Source: Pseudomonas vanderleydeniana
GTDB taxonomy: Bacteria > Pseudomonadota > Gammaproteobacteria > Pseudomonadales > Pseudomonadaceae
DNA length: 64,000 bases
NCBI RefSeq assembly: GCF_014268755.2
Contig: NZ_CP077093.1
Coordinates: 1,414,001 to 1,478,000 of the forward strand
Reading direction: 5' to 3'
The position numbers were made by a program, and so were the translations under genes. Numbering within the stretch: the first letter of the stretch is position 1; each line of letters opens with the position of its first letter. Under the pieces are notes generated by a model. It did not search any database and was not told where the DNA came from. It saw only the letters and a program-made list of their open reading frames with translations. This document shows positions 19,387 through 31,478 of the stretch, one piece after another.

Positions 19387-22233
19387 TTACAGGCTGGAGA
19401 TTCGAGCGTGCTGTTCAGCCAGCTTGCCCAGGGCCTGTTCGGCCTCGGCGAGCTTGGCGCGCTCCTTTTCGATGACTTCGGCTGGCGCCTTGTCGACGAA
19501 CGCGGCATTCGACAGCTTGCCGCCAACACGCTGGACCTCGCCCTGCAGGCGCTGGATCTCCTTGTCCAGGCGAGCCAGTTCGGCGCCCTTGTCGATCAGT
19601 CCGGCCATCGGCACCAGCACTTCCATCTCGCCGACCAGGGCGGTGGCGGACAACGGTGCTTCCTCGCCGGCAGCCAGCACGGTGATCGATTCGAGCTTGG
19701 CCAGCTTCTTCAGCAGGGTCTCGTTTTCCTTCAGGCGACGCTGGTCTTCGGCACCGGCGTTGTTCAGGAACAGTGCCAGTGGCTTGCCCGGGCCGATGTT
19801 CATTTCGGCGCGGATGTTACGGACGCCGAGCATCAGGCCCTTGAGCCATTCGATGTCGCCTTCGGCCGCCGGGTCGATGCGCTCCTCGTTCGCCACCGGC
19901 CACGCTTGCAGCATGATGGTCTTGCCTTCGGCACCGACCAGCGGCGCCAGGCGCTGCCAGATTTCCTCGGTGATGAACGGCATGAACGGGTGCGCCAGGC
20001 GCAGGGCCACTTCCAGCACGCGCACCAGGGTGCGGCGAGTGCCGCGCTGGCGTTCGACTGGGGCGTTCTCGTCCCACAGCACCGGCTTGGACAGCTCCAG
20101 GTACCAGTCGCAGTACTGGTTCCAGATGAACTCGTAGAGCGCCTGGGCGGCCAGGTCGAAACGGAACTGGTCGAGCTGGCGGGTCACTTCGGCTTCGGTG
20201 CGCTGCAGCTGCGAGATGATCCAGCGGTCTGCCAGCGACAGCTCGTAGGCTTCGCCGTTCTGGCCGCAGTCCTCGCCCTTGTCCAGCACGTAGCGGGCGG
20301 CGTTCCAGATCTTGTTGCAGAAGTTGCGGTAGCCTTCGACGCGGCCCATGTCGAACTTGATGTCGCGACCGGTGGAAGCCAGCGAGCAGAAGGTGAAGCG
20401 CAGGGCGTCGGTGCCGTAGCTGGCGATACCTTCGGCGAACTCGGCGCGGGTCTGCTTCTCGATGGCTTTCTGCAGCTTGGGCTGCATCAGGCCGGTGGTG
20501 CGTTTCTGTACCAGCGCTTCCAGCTCGATACCGTCGATGATGTCCAGCGGGTCGAGGACGTTGCCCTTGGACTTGGACATCTTCTGGCCCTGGCCGTCAC
20601 GAACCAGGCCGTGGACGTAGACGGTCTTGAACGGAACCTGCGCGGTGCCGTCCTCGTTCTTCACCAGGTGCATGGTCAGCATGATCATCCGGGCGACCCA
20701 GAAGAAAATGATGTCGAAGCCGGTGACCAGTACGTCGGTCGGGTGGAAGGTCTTGAGGAACTCGGTCTGCTCCGGCCAGCCCAGGGTGGAGAAGGTCCAC
20801 AGGCCCGAACTGAACCAGGTGTCGAGAACGTCGTTGTCCTGTTGCAGCGCAATGTCGGCGCCGAGGTTGTGCTTGGCCCGCACTTCGGCTTCGTCGCGGC
20901 CGACGTAGACCTTGCCCGACTCGTCGTACCAGGCCGGAATCCGGTGGCCCCACCACAGCTGGCGGCTGATGCACCAGTCCTGGATGTCGCGCATCCAGGA
21001 GAAGTACATGTTTTCGTACTGCTTGGGCACGAACGCGATGCGACCGTCTTCCACGGCGGCGATGGCCGGTTCGGCCAGCGGCTTGGTCGACACGTACCAC
21101 TGGTCGGTCAGCCAGGGCTCGATGACGGTGCCGGAACGGTCGCCCTTCGGTACCTTCAGGGCGTGGTCGTCGACGCTGACCAAGAGGCCTGCGGCATCGA
21201 AGTCGGCGACGATCTGCTTGCGCGCTTCGAAGCGGTCGAGGCCGACGTATGGCGCCGGAATCTTGCCGTCGATGCTTTCGTTCAGCGTACCGTCGAGGTT
21301 GAACACCTGGCAGGCCGGCAGGACGCTGGCGTTCTTGTCGAAGATGTTCAGCAGCGGCAGGTTGTGGCGCTTGCCGACTTCATAGTCGTTGAAGTCGTGG
21401 GCCGGGGTGATCTTCACGCAGCCGGTGCCGAATTCCGGGTCGCAGTAGTCGTCGGCGATGATCGGGATGCGACGGCCAACCAGCGGCAGTTCGACGAACT
21501 GGCCGATCAGGGCCTTGTAGCGCTCGTCGTTCGGGTTCACCGCGACGGCGGAGTCGCCGAGCATGGTTTCCGGACGGGTCGTGGCGACGATCAGGTGGTC
21601 CAGCCCTTCGGCGGTCCTGGCGCCGTCGGCCAGCGGGTAGCGCAGGTTCCACAGGAAACCCTTCTCGTCGTGGTTTTCCACTTCGAGGTCGGAAATCGCC
21701 GTGTGCAGCTTGGTGTCCCAGTTGACCAGGCGCTTGCCGCGGTAGATCAGGCCGTCCTCGTGCAGGCGCACGAAGGCTTCCTTGACCGCTTCGGAGAGGC
21801 CGTCGTCCATGGTGAAGCGTTCGCGGCTCCAGTCCACCGACGAACCCAGGCGGCGGATCTGCCGGCTGATGTTGCCACCGGATTGCTCCTTCCATTCCCA
21901 GACCTTCTCCAGGAACTTCTCGCGACCCAGGTCGTGGCGGTTCTGGCCCTGGGCTTCGAGCTGGCGCTCCACCAGCATCTGGGTGGCGATGCCCGCGTGG
22001 TCGGTGCCTGGCTGCCACAGGGTGTTGCGGCCCTGCATGCGGCGGAAGCGGATCAGCGCATCCATGATCGCGTTGTTGAAGCCGTGGCCCATGTGCAGGC
22101 TGCCGGTGACGTTCGGCGGCGGGATCATGATGGTGTAGGCGTCGCCCGCACCTTGCGGGGCGAAGTAGTTCTCGGACTCCCAGGTCTGGTACCAGGAAGT
22201 TTCAATGGCGTGTGGCTGGTAGGTCTTATCCAT
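19387..22233 (-). CDS. valS: valyl-tRNA synthetase
   Basis: Class I aminoacyl-tRNA synthetase of 948 aa with editing. The HIGH-type signature is [14 protein letters not shown] near residue 43 and the KMSKS loop is [14 protein letters not shown]. The CP1 editing insert lies between them. The anticodon-binding domain and a C-terminal coiled coil (about 880-948) complete the protein. It lies downstream of the holC-linked ORF but is separated from it by 366 bp holding a palindromic repeat, so it probably has its own promoter. Confidence 0.98.
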   Translation of the reverse strand: MDKTYQPHAIETSWYQTWESENYFAPQGAGDAYTIMIPPPNVTGSLHMGHGFNNAIMDALIRFRRMQGRNTLWQPGTDHAGIATQMLVERQLEAQGQNRHDLGREKFLEKVWEWKEQSGGNISRQIRRLGSSVDWSRERFTMDDGLSEAVKEAFVRLHEDGLIYRGKRLVNWDTKLHTAISDLEVENHDEKGFLWNLRYPLADGARTAEGLDHLIVATTRPETMLGDSAVAVNPNDERYKALIGQFVELPLVGRRIPIIADDYCDPEFGTGCVKITPAHDFNDYEVGKRHNLPLLNIFDKNASVLPACQVFNLDGTLNESIDGKIPAPYVGLDRFEARKQIVADFDAAGLLVSVDDHALKVPKGDRSGTVIEPWLTDQWYVSTKPLAEPAIAAVEDGRIAFVPKQYENMYFSWMRDIQDWCISRQLWWGHRIPAWYDESGKVYVGRDEAEVRAKHNLGADIALQQDNDVLDTWFSSGLWTFSTLGWPEQTEFLKTFHPTDVLVTGFDIIFFWVARMIMLTMHLVKNEDGTAQVPFKTVYVHGLVRDGQGQKMSKSKGNVLDPLDIIDGIELEALVQKRTTGLMQPKLQKAIEKQTRAEFAEGIASYGTDALRFTFCSLASTGRDIKFDMGRVEGYRNFCNKIWNAARYVLDKGEDCGQNGEAYELSLADRWIISQLQRTEAEVTRQLDQFRFDLAAQALYEFIWNQYCDWYLELSKPVLWDENAPVERQRGTRRTLVRVLEVALRLAHPFMPFITEEIWQRLAPLVGAEGKTIMLQAWPVANEERIDPAAEGDIEWLKGLMLGVRNIRAEMNIGPGKPLALFLNNAGAEDQRRLKENETLLKKLAKLESITVLAAGEEAPLSATALVGEMEVLVPMAGLIDKGAELARLDKEIQRLQGEVQRVGGKLSNAAFVDKAPAEVIEKERAKLAEAEQALGKLAEQHARISSL

Positions 22234-22397
22234 GCGCGGCGGGACCCTTAGGCATTAATTCAGGAAAGCCGGCAAGTATAACGGGGATATGGCGCTGGGC
22301 GTAGAGCGAGGTGAGGGGTGGTGCTGCAAAATATTGGCTGGATAGGCGCTCAATCCGCCTATCCAGGCGTGAGCCGGTGTGTAGGGGCGGAGTGCTT

Positions 22398-22547
22398 TTG
22401 TGGCGAGCGGGCTTGTCGGAACGCCGCACCGCCGCGCTGGGGCGCGAAGCGGCCCTGAAACCGGTCTATGCGGAGTGTCAGGCAAAACGGGTTGCCTGAT
22501 CTTGCGGCCGCTTCGCGACCGAACGCGGGCTAGCCCGCTCGCCACAA
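22398..22547. repeat. ~150-bp palindromic element with 16-bp terminal inverted repeats (copy 1)
   Basis: TTGTGGCGAGCGGGCT at the left end and its exact complement at the right end bound the element. Nested inside, CGCGAAGCGGCC and GGCCGCTTCGCG form a second 12-bp inverted repeat, so the whole could fold as one long cruciform. Its first 29-30 bp are identical to the element at 32411-32567. It occupies most of the 366-bp valS upstream gap. It is best described as a REP-derived or MITE-like element; there is no coding capacity. Confidence 0.8.
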
Positions 22548-22599
22548 GGTGGTGCTCGACTTCGAGTTTCTTTACTCGGGGAGCTGGCGTTTTACCGCG

Positions 22600-23094
22600 T
22601 CAGGACGGGTACTGGCTGAGCAGGCGCTCCATCCGGGCGTCCAGGCGGCGCTTGATCTCGGCCTCGATATGCGGGGCGAAGTCGTCGATCACATCCTGCA
22701 TGATCAGTTGTGCGGCGGCGCGCAATTCGCTGTCGAGGTGTAGCAGGGCATCCTGTTTACTGTTGTGAGCTGGCTCGGCAACGGTAACGCGGGCACTGGC
22801 GATGGGCTCGGGCGCCGGCTCGGGTTTTGCCGCGACAGGCTTGCTGGTCTCGGGTGAGAGGGGGGGCGTGGCGTGTACCGCGGTTTCAACCCTGGCCTCG
22901 GCCTGGACTTCGACCTTGGCCTTGCCACCGACCATGTCGAACAGCAGCGGAATCTGCCCTTCGGGGGTGACGGTTTCGGTCAGCAGGGGTGGCTGCAGGG
23001 TTTCGTCGCCCAGCAGCTTGCGGATCGACTCAAGCTCGTCCAGCAGGGGAGCGGCCTTTTGTGATTGTTTTGGAGTGTCCATCGGATTGCTCAA
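22600..23094 (-). CDS. conserved hypothetical protein coupled to holC
   Basis: I do not recognise a named family. The product (164 aa) has a conserved-looking N-terminus (PLLDELESIRKLLGD), a long low-complexity Pro/Ala/Val middle (about 60-110), and an amphipathic C-terminal helical region containing DALLHLDSELRAAAQ and EAEIKRRLDARMERLLSQYP. Its start overlaps the holC stop by four bases (ATGA), which implies coupled translation and perhaps a replication-linked role. The same slot between holC and valS is occupied in other pseudomonads. No membrane segment or signal peptide is seen. Confidence 0.75.
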   Translation of the reverse strand: MSNPMDTPKQSQKAAPLLDELESIRKLLGDETLQPPLLTETVTPEGQIPLLFDMVGGKAKVEVQAEARVETAVHATPPLSPETSKPVAAKPEPAPEPIASARVTVAEPAHNSKQDALLHLDSELRAAAQLIMQDVIDDFAPHIEAEIKRRLDARMERLLSQYPS

Positions 23095-23519
23095 AGTCGC
23101 TGTAGACGGTGATCTTGCAGAGGATAGCCCTGTTCACGGTAGAAGCGGAAACTCTCCCGTGCCGCCTGGCGGATGGCCGGGTCTTCCACCACGACTTCCG
23201 CGATGCGGGTAAAACGTGAGGCAAACGGTGGAACCCGTTTGTCCAGGTTGACCAGCAGGTCCTGGTGAGTGCCGGGGTCATCGCCCAGGCCAAGCACCAC
23301 GCTGCCTTCCGGCTCGCTTTCGGCCGGGCCATGAGGCACGAAGCTTTCGCCCTTGAAGCGCCACAGCCGGGCGTCGAGCTCCTCGCGTTGCGCGGCGTCG
23401 CTGCAGTGCAGGTAGATCCGGTGGCCCAGGCGCCAGGCCTTTTCGGTCAGCTTGCAGGCGAAGTCCAGGCGCGCCATGGGGTCTGCGCTCGGGAGAATAT
23501 AGAAGTCGACTTGGGTCAT
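23091..23519 (-). CDS. holC: DNA polymerase III chi subunit HolC
   Basis: Chi subunit (142 aa) of the clamp-loader assembly, which connects the replicase to single-strand binding protein. The family start TQVDFYILPSADP, KLTEKAWRLGHRIYLHC and the C-terminal YREQGYPLQDHRLQRL are typical. The ATG at 23519 is preferred over an upstream in-frame start at 23561 whose 14 extra residues are not family-like. It follows pepA by 57 bp and overlaps the downstream hypothetical gene. Confidence 0.93.
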   Translation of the reverse strand: MTQVDFYILPSADPMARLDFACKLTEKAWRLGHRIYLHCSDAAQREELDARLWRFKGESFVPHGPAESEPEGSVVLGLGDDPGTHQDLLVNLDKRVPPFASRFTRIAEVVVEDPAIRQAARESFRFYREQGYPLQDHRLQRL

Positions 23520-23576
23520 AGGGAGTCCAGGCGGCCGGGCGGCGGCGTTGCGGCACGCCACCCGGCCGGCTCAGGG

Positions 23577-25260
<1,684 letters not shown>

Positions 25261-25346
25261 GCGCCATCCTTTCGGGCGGTTCGCAGTGCGCACCGCCCTG
25301 TTTGCTTGTTCGGCCGCCTTAGCCTGACAACCCTGGAGTGTCTGGT

Positions 25347-26465
25347 TTGATCGTCTTTCGTTATCTGTCTCGCGAAGTCCTGGTTACATTGAGTGCCGTC
25401 AGCGCCGTCCTGCTGGTGATCACCATGAGCGGGCGCTTCGTCAAATTCCTCGCCCAGGCCGCCTCGGGCGCCCTGGATCCGGGCTCGCTGTTCCTGATCA
25501 TGGGGTTTCGCCTGCCGGGCTTCCTGCAGTTGATCCTGCCGCTGGGCCTGTTCCTCGGGATTCTGCTGGCCTATGGCCGGCTGTATCTGGAAAGCGAGAT
25601 GACCGTGCTCTCCGCCACTGGCATGAGCCAGCAGCGCCTGCTCGGCATGACCATGGCACCGGCCTTGCTGGTGGCGCTGCTGGTGGCCTGGCTGAGCCTG
25701 TCCCTGGCACCGCAGGGGGCCTACCAGTTCCAGATGGTGCTCAACAAGCAGGACGCCCTGACCGAGTTCGATACCCTGGAGCCGGGGCGCTTCCAGGCGC
25801 TCAACGACGGTTCACGGATCACCTACACCGAAAAGCTCTCCGATGACCGCTCCCAGCTGGGCGGCGTATTCATCTCGGAGAAGCGCCTGGGCCAGGACAA
25901 GAAGGACCGCGGTATCTCGGTGCTGGTTGCCGATCACGGCCGTCTCGAGGTCAAGCCCGATGGCAACCGTTTCCTGGTCCTGGAGGATGGCTATCGCTAT
26001 GACGGCAGCCCGGGGCAGGCGGACTATCGCGTGATCAAGTACGACACCTACGGCGTACAGATGGAAAAACCGGAAATCAGCAACGAGGTCACCGACCGCG
26101 ATGCACTGGCGACCCGCGACCTGTGGGGCAGCAATGAGCGCAAGTCGATAGCCGAACTGCAATGGAGGCTGTCGTTGCCGCTGCTGGTGTTCATCGTGAC
26201 CCTGATGGCGGTGCCGCTGTCGCGGGTCAACCCACGCCAGGGGCGCTTCCTCAAGCTGTTGCCGGCGATCCTCCTGTACATGGCCTACCTGACCATGCTG
26301 ATTTCCGCCCGCGGTGCCCTGGAGAAGGGCAAGCTGTCGCCGGTGCTGGGCCTGTGGTGGGTGCATGCGCTGTTCCTGGCGATCGGCCTGGCGCTGCTGT
26401 ATTGGGAACCGTTGCGTTTGAAGCTGGCGAGTCGTCGCGGCATGAAGGAGATGGCTCGTGGTTAA
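25347..26465 (+). CDS. lptF: LPS export permease LptF
   Basis: Inner-membrane subunit (372 aa) of the LptB2FG ABC transporter that extracts lipopolysaccharide and passes it to LptC. Three N-terminal membrane helices (first 100 residues), a periplasmic beta-jellyroll (about 125-265) and three C-terminal helices are seen. TTG at 25347 is chosen as start: it gives the family MIVFRYLSREV and lies about ten bases after GGAG; a GTG at 25338 would sit on the ribosome binding site. It overlaps lptG by 8 bases. Confidence 0.95.
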   Translation: MIVFRYLSREVLVTLSAVSAVLLVITMSGRFVKFLAQAASGALDPGSLFLIMGFRLPGFLQLILPLGLFLGILLAYGRLYLESEMTVLSATGMSQQRLLGMTMAPALLVALLVAWLSLSLAPQGAYQFQMVLNKQDALTEFDTLEPGRFQALNDGSRITYTEKLSDDRSQLGGVFISEKRLGQDKKDRGISVLVADHGRLEVKPDGNRFLVLEDGYRYDGSPGQADYRVIKYDTYGVQMEKPEISNEVTDRDALATRDLWGSNERKSIAELQWRLSLPLLVFIVTLMAVPLSRVNPRQGRFLKLLPAILLYMAYLTMLISARGALEKGKLSPVLGLWWVHALFLAIGLALLYWEPLRLKLASRRGMKEMARG

Positions 26466-27519
26466 GCTCGACCGCTACATCGGTAGCGCAGTATTCATGG
26501 CGATCCTGGCGGTGCTCGGGATCATCCTTGGCCTGGCCTCGCTGTTCGCCTTCATCGACGAGATGGGCAACGTCAGCGATACCTACACCTGGGGCGACGT
26601 ACTCAGCTTCGTGGTGCTGACGGCGCCGCGGCGGGTCTACGACATGCTGCCGATGGCCGCGCTGATCGGTTGCCTGATCGGTCTGGGCAGCCTGGCCAGC
26701 AACAGCGAACTGACCATCATGCGTGCGGCGGGCGTGTCCGTCGGGCGCATTGTCTGGGCGGTCATGAAGCCGATGCTGGTGCTGATGATCGTCGGCGTGC
26801 TGGTGGGCGAATACGTGGCGCCGGTCACCGAGAGCAAGGCCCAGGCCGATCGTGCCCTGGCTCAGGGCTCGGGGGACGCCCAAAGCTCCAAGCACGGCCT
26901 GTGGCATCGCCAGGGTGACGAGTTCATCCATATCAACGCCGTGCAGCCCAACGGCCTGCTCTACGGGGTGACCCGCTACCAGTTCGACGACCAGCGACGC
27001 CTGCAGTCCTCCAGCTTCGCCAAGCTGGCTCGCTTCGAGCAGGATCACTGGAACCTGACGGACGTCACCACCACCCATTTCCGTGGTGATCACACCGAAG
27101 TCATCAATACGCCGCAGGAAACCTGGGGCGTGTCGCTCAGCCCGAACCTGCTGAGCACGGTGGTCATGGTGCCCGAGTCGCTGTCGATCAGTGGCCTGTG
27201 GGGCTACATCCACTACCTGGCGGACCAGGGGCTGGCCAATGGTCGCTACTGGCTGGCGTTCTGGGTCAAGGTCCTGCAACCGCTGGTCACCGCGGCACTG
27301 GTACTGATGGCGATTTCGTTCATCTTCGGCCCGCTGCGTTCGGTGACGCTGGGCCAGCGGGTGTTCACCGGCGTGCTGGTCGGTTTCACCTTCCGCATCG
27401 CCCAGGACCTGCTCGGCCCGTCGAGCCTGGTGTTCGGCTTCTCGCCGCTGTTCGCGGTGCTGGTACCGGCGGGGATCTGCGCGATTGCCGGGTTCTGGCT
27501 GCTGCGACGCGCTGGCTAA
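26458..27519 (+). CDS. lptG: LPS export permease LptG
   Basis: Partner of LptF (353 aa) with the same layout: membrane helices near 12-100, a periplasmic domain (about 120-260) and three helices at the C-terminus ending PAGICAIAGFWLLRRAG. The GTG start lies inside lptF, as expected for a coupled pair. A terminator follows 27 bases after the stop. Confidence 0.96.
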   Translation: MVKLDRYIGSAVFMAILAVLGIILGLASLFAFIDEMGNVSDTYTWGDVLSFVVLTAPRRVYDMLPMAALIGCLIGLGSLASNSELTIMRAAGVSVGRIVWAVMKPMLVLMIVGVLVGEYVAPVTESKAQADRALAQGSGDAQSSKHGLWHRQGDEFIHINAVQPNGLLYGVTRYQFDDQRRLQSSSFAKLARFEQDHWNLTDVTTTHFRGDHTEVINTPQETWGVSLSPNLLSTVVMVPESLSISGLWGYIHYLADQGLANGRYWLAFWVKVLQPLVTAALVLMAISFIFGPLRSVTLGQRVFTGVLVGFTFRIAQDLLGPSSLVFGFSPLFAVLVPAGICAIAGFWLLRRAG

Positions 27520-27546
27520 GCGGGCTGCGAACGCCGGGAAAGCCCG

Positions 27547-27580
27547 AAAAAAGCCCCTGCCGACCAGCAGGGGCTTTTTT
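27547..27580 (+). terminator. intrinsic terminator after lptG
   Basis: AAAAAAGCCCCTGC / GCAGGGGCTTTTTT, a 14-bp complementary stem including the A and T tracts, with loop CGACCA. It is near symmetric and so may work in both directions. Confidence 0.92.
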
Positions 27581-27604
27581 GTACCTGTCCTCCTGCCGGT
27601 TGAC

Positions 27605-27634
27605 GTGACGCCTTGGCTGCGCATCAGGTACAAT
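27605..27634 (+). promoter_or_regulatory. likely lepA-lepB promoter
   Basis: GTGACG (27605-27610) and TACAAT (27629-27634) with 18 bp between, located between the lptG terminator and lepA, 54 bp before the GTG start. Confidence 0.5.
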
Positions 27635-27688
27635 TCCCGGCTATTTTTCGGCGGGCAGTCTGCCTGCAACCTTTTTGAGTGTTGACCC

Positions 27689-29488
27689 GTGAGTGATTTG
27701 AGTCATATCCGCAATTTCTCCATCATCGCCCACATTGACCATGGCAAGTCGACCCTGGCCGATCGCTTCATCCAGATGTGCGGCGGCCTGGCCGAGCGCG
27801 AGATGGAAGCACAGGTGCTGGACTCCATGGACCTCGAGCGCGAGCGCGGGATCACCATCAAGGCCCACAGCGTCACCCTGTACTACAAGGCCAAAGACGG
27901 CATTACCTACCAGCTGAACTTCATCGATACCCCGGGCCACGTCGACTTCACCTATGAAGTCAGCCGTTCGCTGGCTGCCTGCGAGGGTGCGCTGCTGGTG
28001 GTTGACGCCGGCCAGGGCGTCGAGGCCCAGTCCGTTGCCAACTGCTACACCGCGATCGAACAGGGCCTGGAGGTCATGCCGGTCCTGAACAAGATCGACC
28101 TGCCGCAGGCCGAGCCGGAGCGGGTGAAGGAAGAGATCGAGAAGATCATCGGCATCGACGCCACCGACGCCGTCACCTGCAGCGCCAAGACCGGCCTGGG
28201 TGTCGACGAGGTGCTCGAGCGCCTGGTGACCACCATCCCGGCGCCGGAAGGCAACATCGAGGATCCGCTGCAGGCGCTGATCATCGATTCCTGGTTCGAC
28301 AACTACCTGGGCGTCGTGTCCCTGGTGCGCGTGCGCCACGGTCGCGTGAAGAAAGGCGACAAGATCCTGGTCAAGTCGACCGGCAAGGTCCACCTGGTGG
28401 ACAGCGTCGGTGTCTTCAACCCGAAACACACCGCCACCGCCGACCTGAAGGCGGGCGAGGTGGGCTTCATCATCGCCGGCATCAAGGACATCCACGGGGC
28501 GCCGGTCGGTGACACCCTGACCCTCAGCTCGACGCCTGACGTCGACGTGCTGCCGGGCTTCAAGCGCATCCAGCCGCAGGTCTATGCCGGCCTGTTCCCG
28601 GTCAGTTCCGACGACTTCGAGGACTTCCGCGAAGCCCTGCAGAAGCTGACCCTCAACGATTCCTCGCTGCAGTACACCCCGGAAAGCTCCGACGCCCTGG
28701 GCTTCGGCTTCCGTTGCGGCTTCCTCGGCATGCTCCACATGGAGATCATCCAGGAGCGCCTGGAGCGCGAGTACGACCTGGACCTGATCACCACCGCGCC
28801 GACGGTAATCTTCGAGCTCAAGCTCAAGAATGGTGAAACCATTTACGTCGACAACCCGTCCAAGCTGCCGGACCTGTCCTCCATCGAGGACATGCGCGAG
28901 CCGATCGTACGGGCCAACATCCTTGTGCCTCAGGAGCACCTGGGCAACGTCATTACACTGTGTATCGAGAAACGCGGGATCCAGCACGACATGCTGTTCC
29001 TCGGCTCGCAGGTACAAGTGACCTATGACCTGCCGATGAACGAAGTGGTCCTGGACTTCTTCGATCGTCTCAAATCCACCAGTCGCGGCTATGCTTCGCT
29101 GGACTATCATTTCGATCGCTACCAGTCGGCCAACCTGGTCAAGCTGGATGTGATGATCAACGGTGACAAGGTCGATGCCCTGGCGTTGATCGTGCATCGG
29201 GACAACGCGCACTACAAAGGTCGTGCGTTGACCGAGAAGATGAAAGAACTGATTCCTCGTCAGATGTTCGACGTTGCGATCCAGGCCGCCATCGGTGGCC
29301 AGATCATCGCGCGGACAACCGTCAAGGCGCTCAGAAAGAACGTACTGGCCAAATGCTACGGTGGTGACGTGAGCCGTAAGCGCAAGCTGCTGGAGAAGCA
29401 GAAGGCCGGTAAGAAACGCATGAAGCAAGTAGGTAACGTGGAAGTTCCACAGGAAGCCTTCCTTGCGGTGCTCAGGTTGGATAGTTAG
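27689..29488 (+). CDS. lepA: translation elongation factor 4 (LepA)
   Basis: Translational GTPase of 599 aa that acts on stalled or initiating ribosomes. The G-domain motifs [10 protein letters not shown] (near residue 14), DTPGHVDF and NKIDLPQA are seen, followed by EF-G-like domains and the specific LepA C-terminal domain with [20 protein letters not shown] start. It is followed by lepB after five bases. Confidence 0.98.
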   Translation: MSDLSHIRNFSIIAHIDHGKSTLADRFIQMCGGLAEREMEAQVLDSMDLERERGITIKAHSVTLYYKAKDGITYQLNFIDTPGHVDFTYEVSRSLAACEGALLVVDAGQGVEAQSVANCYTAIEQGLEVMPVLNKIDLPQAEPERVKEEIEKIIGIDATDAVTCSAKTGLGVDEVLERLVTTIPAPEGNIEDPLQALIIDSWFDNYLGVVSLVRVRHGRVKKGDKILVKSTGKVHLVDSVGVFNPKHTATADLKAGEVGFIIAGIKDIHGAPVGDTLTLSSTPDVDVLPGFKRIQPQVYAGLFPVSSDDFEDFREALQKLTLNDSSLQYTPESSDALGFGFRCGFLGMLHMEIIQERLEREYDLDLITTAPTVIFELKLKNGETIYVDNPSKLPDLSSIEDMREPIVRANILVPQEHLGNVITLCIEKRGIQHDMLFLGSQVQVTYDLPMNEVVLDFFDRLKSTSRGYASLDYHFDRYQSANLVKLDVMINGDKVDALALIVHRDNAHYKGRALTEKMKELIPRQMFDVAIQAAIGGQIIARTTVKALRKNVLAKCYGGDVSRKRKLLEKQKAGKKRMKQVGNVEVPQEAFLAVLRLDS

Positions 29489-29493
29489 GTCCT

Positions 29494-30348
29494 ATGTCAC
29501 TAAATTTCCCGCTGTTGCTGGTCATTGCCGTTGCTGTCTGCGGTCTGTTGGCGTTGCTTGATCTGGTCTTCCTCGCTCCTCGTCGGCGTGCGGCAATCGC
29601 CAGCTACCAGGGCAGCGTCGCGCAACCTGACGTGGCCGTGGTCGAGAAGCTGAACAAGGAGCCCTTGCTGGTCGAGTACGGCAAATCCTTCTTCCCGGTG
29701 CTGTTCATCGTGCTGGTGCTGCGCTCGTTCCTGGTCGAGCCGTTCCAGATTCCGTCGGGCTCGATGAAACCGACTCTGGATGTTGGCGACTTCATCCTGG
29801 TGAACAAGTTCTCCTACGGGATTCGCCTGCCGGTGATCGACAAGAAGGTGATCCCGGTGGGTGATCCGCAACGCGGGGATGTCATGGTGTTTCGCTATCC
29901 GAGCGATCCGAACGTCAACTACATCAAGCGTGTAGTCGGGCTGCCGGGCGACACGGTGCGCTACACCAGCGACAAGAAGCTGTTCGTCAACGGTGAGTCG
30001 GTGGCCGAGCAACTGGTGGGCAACGAGCCCGGCATGCTGGGCAGCGCCGAACTCTATAAAGAGAAGCTGGGTGCCGTCGAACACCTGATCCGCAAGGAAA
30101 TGGGCCGTTATCGCGCACCGCCTGATCACGAGTGGAAAGTTCCGGCCGGCCATTACTTCATGATGGGCGACAACCGCGACAACTCCAACGACAGCCGCTA
30201 CTGGGATGATCCCAACATTCCCAAGGAACTGCTGGGCATGGTTCCCGACGAGAATATCGTCGGCAAGGCCTTCGCGGTCTGGATGAGCTGGCCTGATCCC
30301 AAGTTCAGCCGCCTGCCGAATTTCTCGCGGGTCGGCCTGATCAAGTAA
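29494..30348 (+). CDS. lepB: signal peptidase I
   Basis: Inner-membrane serine protease of 284 aa that removes Sec/Tat signal peptides. Two membrane helices are seen (about 5-27 and 64-80). The catalytic Ser90 is in IPSGSMKPT and Lys145 in YIKRVVGLPGD; the family box GDNRDNSNDSRYW is intact. It lies downstream of lepA, the classical arrangement. Confidence 0.98.
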   Translation: MSLNFPLLLVIAVAVCGLLALLDLVFLAPRRRAAIASYQGSVAQPDVAVVEKLNKEPLLVEYGKSFFPVLFIVLVLRSFLVEPFQIPSGSMKPTLDVGDFILVNKFSYGIRLPVIDKKVIPVGDPQRGDVMVFRYPSDPNVNYIKRVVGLPGDTVRYTSDKKLFVNGESVAEQLVGNEPGMLGSAELYKEKLGAVEHLIRKEMGRYRAPPDHEWKVPAGHYFMMGDNRDNSNDSRYWDDPNIPKELLGMVPDENIVGKAFAVWMSWPDPKFSRLPNFSRVGLIK

Positions 30349-30402
30349 CCCAAGCGGCGCTGTTGAATACAGCGCCGAATGCTTTTCAGGTACTTGAAGA
30401 CG

Positions 30403-30792
30403 ATGAGAACGACTATGCGGTCCGCCGCTTCCCAGAAAGGCCTGTCGTTTTTTGGCTGGTTGCTGGCTCTCGCGCTGGTGGCCTTCGCCAGTAGCACGGC
30501 ATTCAAGCTGGTCCCGATTTACCTCGACAACCTGTCGATGAAGAAAATCATCATGTCGGTGGAAACCGACAAGGCGGCGGGCGTGACCACCGTCAACGAC
30601 TTTTACACTCATGTTGCCCGTGGCATGCAGGTCAACAGTATTCAGGATGTGGATTTGAACAAAGCGTTAAACGTAACGGTGGAGGGCAGCCGATTTCTTG
30701 CCCATCTGAAATACGAGCAGCGTGTCGCGCTGATCCAGAATATCGATCTGGTGGTGAAGTTCGACCAAGAATTCAGCGTGGGTAAACCGTGA
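30403..30792 (+). CDS. DUF4845 membrane protein between lepB and rnc
   Basis: Small protein of about 129 aa with one N-terminal membrane helix ([19 protein letters not shown]) and a soluble, probably periplasmic domain. It belongs to a family of unknown function found next to lepB/rnc in gamma-proteobacteria. The stop overlaps the rnc GTG by four bases. The start is uncertain: ATG codons at 30379, 30403 and 30415 are in frame; 30403 has GAAG just upstream. A link to signal peptidase or the membrane is only suggested by position. Confidence 0.8.
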   Translation: MRTTMRSAASQKGLSFFGWLLALALVAFASSTAFKLVPIYLDNLSMKKIIMSVETDKAAGVTTVNDFYTHVARGMQVNSIQDVDLNKALNVTVEGSRFLAHLKYEQRVALIQNIDLVVKFDQEFSVGKP

Positions 30793-31478
30793 GCCTGTCC
30801 CTGAGCCGTCTCGAGCGCAAGCTCGGCCATACCTTCAAGGACCAGGAGCTGATGCTCCTGGCCCTGACACACCGCAGCTTCGCCGGGCGCAACAACGAGC
30901 GCCTGGAGTTCCTGGGCGATGCGATCCTCAACTTCGTGGCCGGCGAGGCGCTGTTCGAGCGTTTTCCACAGGCCCGTGAAGGCCAGTTGTCGCGTTTGCG
31001 CGCACGCCTGGTAAAAGGTGAAACACTGGCCGTACTGGCTCGTGGTTTCGAGCTGGGCGACTACCTGCGCCTGGGCTCCGGCGAGCTGAAAAGCGGTGGT
31101 TTCCGCCGTGAGTCGATCCTGGCCGACGCCCTCGAGGCATTGATCGGTGCGATCTACCTGGATGCTGGCATCGAAGTGGCACGCGAGCGCGTGTTGGCCT
31201 GGCTGGCCTCGGAGTTCGACAGCCTGACGCTGGTCGACACCAACAAGGACCCCAAGACCCGCCTGCAGGAATTCCTGCAATCACGGGCTTGCGAGCTGCC
31301 GCGCTACGAAGTGGTGGATATCCAGGGTGAGCCGCATTGCCGGACCTTCTTCGTCGAGTGCGAAGTCACCCTTTTGAACGAGAAAAGCCGTGGGCAGGGC
31401 GTCAGCCGTCGTATTGCCGAGCAGGTAGCGGCCGCTTCAGCACTGATCGCCCTGGGCGTGGAGAATGGCAATGACTGA
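30789..31478 (+). CDS. rnc: ribonuclease III
   Basis: Double-strand-specific endonuclease of 229 aa that processes rRNA precursors and regulatory RNA. The signature [14 protein letters not shown] (near residue 38) carries the acidic metal ligands, and the C-terminal dsRNA-binding domain starts at about residue 155. GTG start within the DUF4845 stop; the end overlaps era by 8 bases, the usual rnc-era coupling. Confidence 0.98.
   Translation: MSLSLSRLERKLGHTFKDQELMLLALTHRSFAGRNNERLEFLGDAILNFVAGEALFERFPQAREGQLSRLRARLVKGETLAVLARGFELGDYLRLGSGELKSGGFRRESILADALEALIGAIYLDAGIEVARERVLAWLASEFDSLTLVDTNKDPKTRLQEFLQSRACELPRYEVVDIQGEPHCRTFFVECEVTLLNEKSRGQGVSRRIAEQVAAASALIALGVENGND

Noticed and set aside
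19408..22251. 947-codon plus-strand frame across valS
   Set aside because: Complete antisense of valS, which has all synthetase motifs; the frame has no recognisable protein features.
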